Assembly: GCA_029259715.1 (NCBI GenBank)
Contig: JAJDEP010000003.1
Coordinates: forward strand, 237,370-301,369
Direction: 5' to 3'
From: Planctomycetota bacterium
GTDB taxonomy: Bacteria > Planctomycetota > B15-G4
Length of the DNA stretch: 64,000 nucleotides
Below are positions 61,884-64,000 of the stretch, piece by piece. A program made the position numbers and the translations under genes. The notes under the pieces are model-generated. The model ran no database searches. It was not told where the DNA came from and saw only the letters and a list, made by a program, of their open reading frames with translations. Numbering within the stretch: position 1 is the first letter of the stretch; the number at the start of each line of letters is the position of its first letter.

Positions 61884-62369
61884 ATGAGCCAAGATCAGTC
61901 CGAGCAAGAACTCGAACCGCAGCCCGTCGACGAGCCGCAGGTCAATGAGCCGCGAGACACCAGCGCTCGCAGCCTGGGCGTGCCGGCCTTCTGGTGGAGC
62001 GAAGGGGCCGTCGATGGCACCGAACTCCACGTCGACATCTCCGTGGATCTCCCCAAAGAGCCGCCGGGCGCTTCGACAGGCGAGGACGTCGTCTACCAGG
62101 TCTGGGGATTCATGCAGGACACGGCTGCGGTGCCGAATGCCGTGGCGTGGGACGCTGACGATCCGGGAGCGAATCGCCTCTTGGAAGAGACGACGGCGGC
62201 CTCGACTCCCTTCACTGAGCCGAGGGGACTGTCCGCGACCTGGGGCTTGGGCGTGAACAAGCCTTTCTTCGCGACGCAAGTGACCGTGCGCAGGGCCGGC
62301 ACTACGGACCAGATCGACCAGACGATCAAGGTCTACCCGACTCCTCCGGCGCCCCGGCCTTCGGAATAG
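61884..62369 (+). CDS. CHAT-locus small protein D
   Basis: This 161-residue paralog of A-C begins MSQDQSEQELEPQPVDEPQ (acidic). It then has RDTSARSLGVPAFWWSE, DLPKEPPGASTGEDVVYQVW, GFMQDTAAVPNAVAW and FFATQVTVRRAGTTDQIDQT. It is divergent from the CHAT gene, whose start is 284 bases away, so the two may share control. The second of two ATG codons is used, because AGGAG is eight bases before it and only two before the first. A large hairpin follows the gene. Confidence 0.78.
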   Translation: MSQDQSEQELEPQPVDEPQVNEPRDTSARSLGVPAFWWSEGAVDGTELHVDISVDLPKEPPGASTGEDVVYQVWGFMQDTAAVPNAVAWDADDPGANRLLEETTAASTPFTEPRGLSATWGLGVNKPFFATQVTVRRAGTTDQIDQTIKVYPTPPAPRPSE

Positions 62370-62392
62370 GCCTTTCAACGAGGCCCCGGGAT

Positions 62393-62442
62393 CGGGCCCG
62401 GCGAGCCCATCAGTACGGTGACTGATGGGTGCGCCGGGCCCG
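62393..62442. terminator. Long hairpin downstream of protein D
   Basis: CGGGCCCGGCG-A-GCCCATCAGT pairs with ACTGATGGGT-G-CGCCGGGCCCG around loop ACGGTG, giving 21 pairs with a single mismatch and one G-T. It starts 24 bases after the stop of D and is the strongest terminator-like structure in the window. Confidence 0.6.
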
Positions 62443-62621
62443 CCAACAGCTCGGTGTCCTCCCGGGCATCCCGCGAGCAGGCTGCGGCCATACTCTGTCC
62501 GGCCTACGCACAACGACGGATCCCGTTGACGATCACCGGGGCGCATACCGGAACCCGAGCGGGCGCACCTCAGCGAAGGGGGCCCCGCCCCCCGAATCCT
62601 CGGCTCTCCGGAGAATCCCCC

Positions 62622-63137
62622 ATGACGTCGACCCTCACGGGCACCAGCGCACGCGACCTGATGAAGACCAAGGTCATCAGCCTCGTTTCCACGGCCCCGG
62701 TCCGCGAGGCCATCGAGACGTTCGAGGAGTACCACATCAGCGGTGCCCCGGTGACCGACGAGGGCGGCACCCTCGTGGGCGTGCTCTCGGCCTTCGACAT
62801 CGCCAAGAGCGAGCACCTGCGCGAGGGCCGGCTGGCCACCGAGCGCGGCGAATACTACTTCTCCAATCCGCTGGGTGAGGAATTCGAGGAGCCCAACTGG
62901 ACCGAGGTCGAGTTCTACGGCCGCGACGACTACGACGACACGCTGCTCGGCCGCGAGACCGTGGGCGACTGGATGACGCCCAACGTCATCTCCACCGGAC
63001 CCGACGCGAGCCTCAAGGACGTGTGCCAGCAGATGCGCACTGAGGGCATCCACCGCCTGCTGGTGCTCGACGACCGCAAACTCGTGGGCATCATCTCGAC
63101 CTACGACATCGTGCGGTACCTGGCCGAGAACCTCTGA
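62622..63137 (+). CDS. Two-CBS-domain protein
   Basis: This 171-residue protein consists of a pair of CBS domains. The first (about 1-65) starts ARDLMKTKVISLVSTAPVRE and contains HISGAPVTDEGGTLVGVLSAFD. The second (about 110-171) starts VGDWMTPNVISTGPDASLKD and contains GIHRLLVLDDRKLVGIISTYD. An acidic linker (LGEEFEEPNWTEVEFYGRDD) separates them. CBS pairs bind adenine nucleotides and regulate partners. It has no other domain, so it would act on a separate protein. GGAG upstream supports the ATG. Confidence 0.88.
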   Translation: MTSTLTGTSARDLMKTKVISLVSTAPVREAIETFEEYHISGAPVTDEGGTLVGVLSAFDIAKSEHLREGRLATERGEYYFSNPLGEEFEEPNWTEVEFYGRDDYDDTLLGRETVGDWMTPNVISTGPDASLKDVCQQMRTEGIHRLLVLDDRKLVGIISTYDIVRYLAENL

Positions 63138-63163
63138 GGCGAGGTCACGTCGCCCTGGCGGGA

Positions 63164-63229
63164 ATCGCGGGGGAATTCGTCCGACACGCGCGCGGCGCGC
63201 GCTAAGGATCGGACGAATTCCCCCGCGAT
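63164..63229. repeat. Perfect 21-bp inverted repeat between convergent genes
   Basis: ATCGCGGGGGAATTCGTCCG plus A (63164-63184) is the exact reverse complement of 63209-63229. The 24-base loop holds a second palindrome GCGCGC/GCGCGC. It lies 26 bases past the CBS gene and 61 bases before the end of the last gene, so it may end transcription from both. Its perfect length is more than a terminator needs. Confidence 0.7.
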
Positions 63230-63290
63230 CTCCCTTGGGCGACTGTCCCCACCGTTGCTGCGGCCCTCGGAGCGGCGCGACCAGGATGCC

Positions 63291-64000
63291 TCACAAGCGC
63301 CGGTAGGTCTCCGGGTCGGCGTACAGCACGTGCAGGTCGCCGAGTGCGCGCACCTCGCCGGTGATCTCGACGGGTTCGGCGACCATGTCGAGCACGCGGT
63401 CGTTCACGGGCCCGCCGTCCGCGTCGACGAGCAGCACGAAGCCGCTGCCCAATTCCTGGCCCGAGGCGCTGCGCACGTAGAGCACGGGCGGGATGCCGCC
63501 GGCGATGCAGCGGGTCGCGCAGGCGCGGTGGGGCTTGAGACTGCCGGGCACCATCACGCCCAGCCAGCACTTGCTGTCGACGATCTCCCCCACCACGGTC
63601 ATCGTCGTGGCAGACGCGAGGACGTCGTCATCACGCAGGGCCATGTCCCGGGGCGGCGCCCCGTCGACGAGGACGATGCCCCCCTCGGGGACCTCGATCA
63701 GCACGCGGCCGCCGCGATGCACCAGCGTGCCGGTGACATCGACCTCGGCCCCCTCCAACCCCGCCACGAGTTCGCCGGCGCCGCGCTTCCACTCGGCCGC
63801 CAGCAGGTAGCACGACTCGCCGGAGACGCCCGCGGCCTTGCCTTCAAGGGGACGCTGCACCACGAGCTGCGCATAGGGCTGCTCGACGATGTGCCCCCGC
63901 ACCGTGGTGGCCGTCCCGAACTCAAAGAGCGCCGGCCCGTACTCGTGCTGCGAGAACGCGATCACCACGCCCGCGCCGAGCATGAGCAGCACGCCGAGGG
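63291..64000 (-). CDS. Membrane-anchored protein of unknown function, 5' end missing
   Basis: At least 233 residues are coded; the frame is still open at the window edge. A GTG at 63992 could be a start, but the hydrophobic helix VLLMLGAGVVIAF begins right there, so the true start is probably outside. After the helix come two similar beta domains. The first is about 30-110 (VRGHIVEQPYAQLVV, VEVTGTLVHRGGR-like VDVTGTLVHRG). The second has a Cys motif GEIVDSKCWLGVM...HRACATRCIAGGIPPVL and VEITGEVRALGDLHVL. I recall the K-C-x-L-G-x-M...C-A-x-x-C-I-x-G-G-I-P-P pattern from uncharacterised proteins encoded near molybdo-oxidoreductases; metal or haem binding by the three Cys and His is possible. 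Confidence 0.6.
   Translation of the reverse strand, partial: LGVLLMLGAGVVIAFSQHEYGPALFEFGTATTVRGHIVEQPYAQLVVQRPLEGKAAGVSGESCYLLAAEWKRGAGELVAGLEGAEVDVTGTLVHRGGRVLIEVPEGGIVLVDGAPPRDMALRDDDVLASATTMTVVGEIVDSKCWLGVMVPGSLKPHRACATRCIAGGIPPVLYVRSASGQELGSGFVLLVDADGGPVNDRVLDMVAEPVEITGEVRALGDLHVLYADPETYRRL

Overview
The window is very GC-rich bacterial chromosomal DNA with long, closely packed genes, many four-base start/stop overlaps, frequent GTG and TTG starts, and one tRNA gene. No transposase, integrase, CRISPR array, rRNA or plasmid gene was seen. A Planctomycetota-like organism is my best inference. The reasons are: many secreted proteins and lipoproteins; three sulfatase-fold proteins; a 56-residue lysine-rich protein starting VDKKAKKRI, of a type I recall from planctomycete genomes; a GspG-like protein; a YVTN-propeller/cytochrome protein with an FN3 and a C-terminal sandwich-like domain; and a secreted beta-helix protein. 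This rests on memory of families, not on a search.

Layout. 89-7937 (-) is a three-gene, ATGA-coupled operon of secreted proteins ending in a 1573-residue polymorphic-toxin-like protein. 8097-9130 is an ECF sigma factor coupled to a small membrane protein. 9141-14788 holds a membrane protein, two alpha/beta hydrolases and a membrane-anchored sulfatase-fold protein. 14977-17737 has convergent glycerophosphodiesterase and glycerol-3-phosphate dehydrogenase genes, followed by a three-repeat PepSY-like protein. 18822-24240 (-) is a lipid-type operon: cobalamin-binding radical SAM protein, acyl carrier protein, fatty acyl-AMP ligase, lysophospholipid acyltransferase-like protein and an unknown protein. 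24360-32038 holds mostly secreted enzymes (M28 peptidase, GH26-like hydrolase, DUF1579 lipoprotein, glutathione peroxidase), a methyltransferase and a degenerate receiver protein.

32174-38693 has the propeller/cytochrome protein, the beta-helix protein, an MscS-type channel and a short prepilin. 38886-43094 has a second sulfatase-fold protein, a Cys-rich thioredoxin-fold protein and a MerR regulator with mercury-type cysteine spacing. tRNA-Arg(CCG) lies at 43165-43241. 43349-47465 (+) is an AlgI-like O-acyltransferase/SGNH operon extended by a gluzincin-like peptidase and an exported protein. 48120-53130 (-) has a lipoprotein sulfatase-fold gene coupled to the 56-residue gene, and an SPFH / ribbon-helix-helix / membrane-protein operon.

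53342-62369 is the most unusual part. After an M16 peptidase come three tandem genes for ~150-residue paralogs (A, B, C), a convergent exported TPR-CHAT protease, and a fourth paralog (D) divergent from the protease. I read this as one CHAT-centred system whose small paralogs are candidate substrates, inhibitors or partners. The window ends with a two-CBS-domain protein, a perfect 21-bp inverted repeat, and the 3' part of a membrane-anchored protein that runs off the right edge. With the start sites chosen here, no gene-free stretch exceeds 300 bases; the longest are 56261-56548 and 61600-61883, which hold only presumed promoter and leader sequence.
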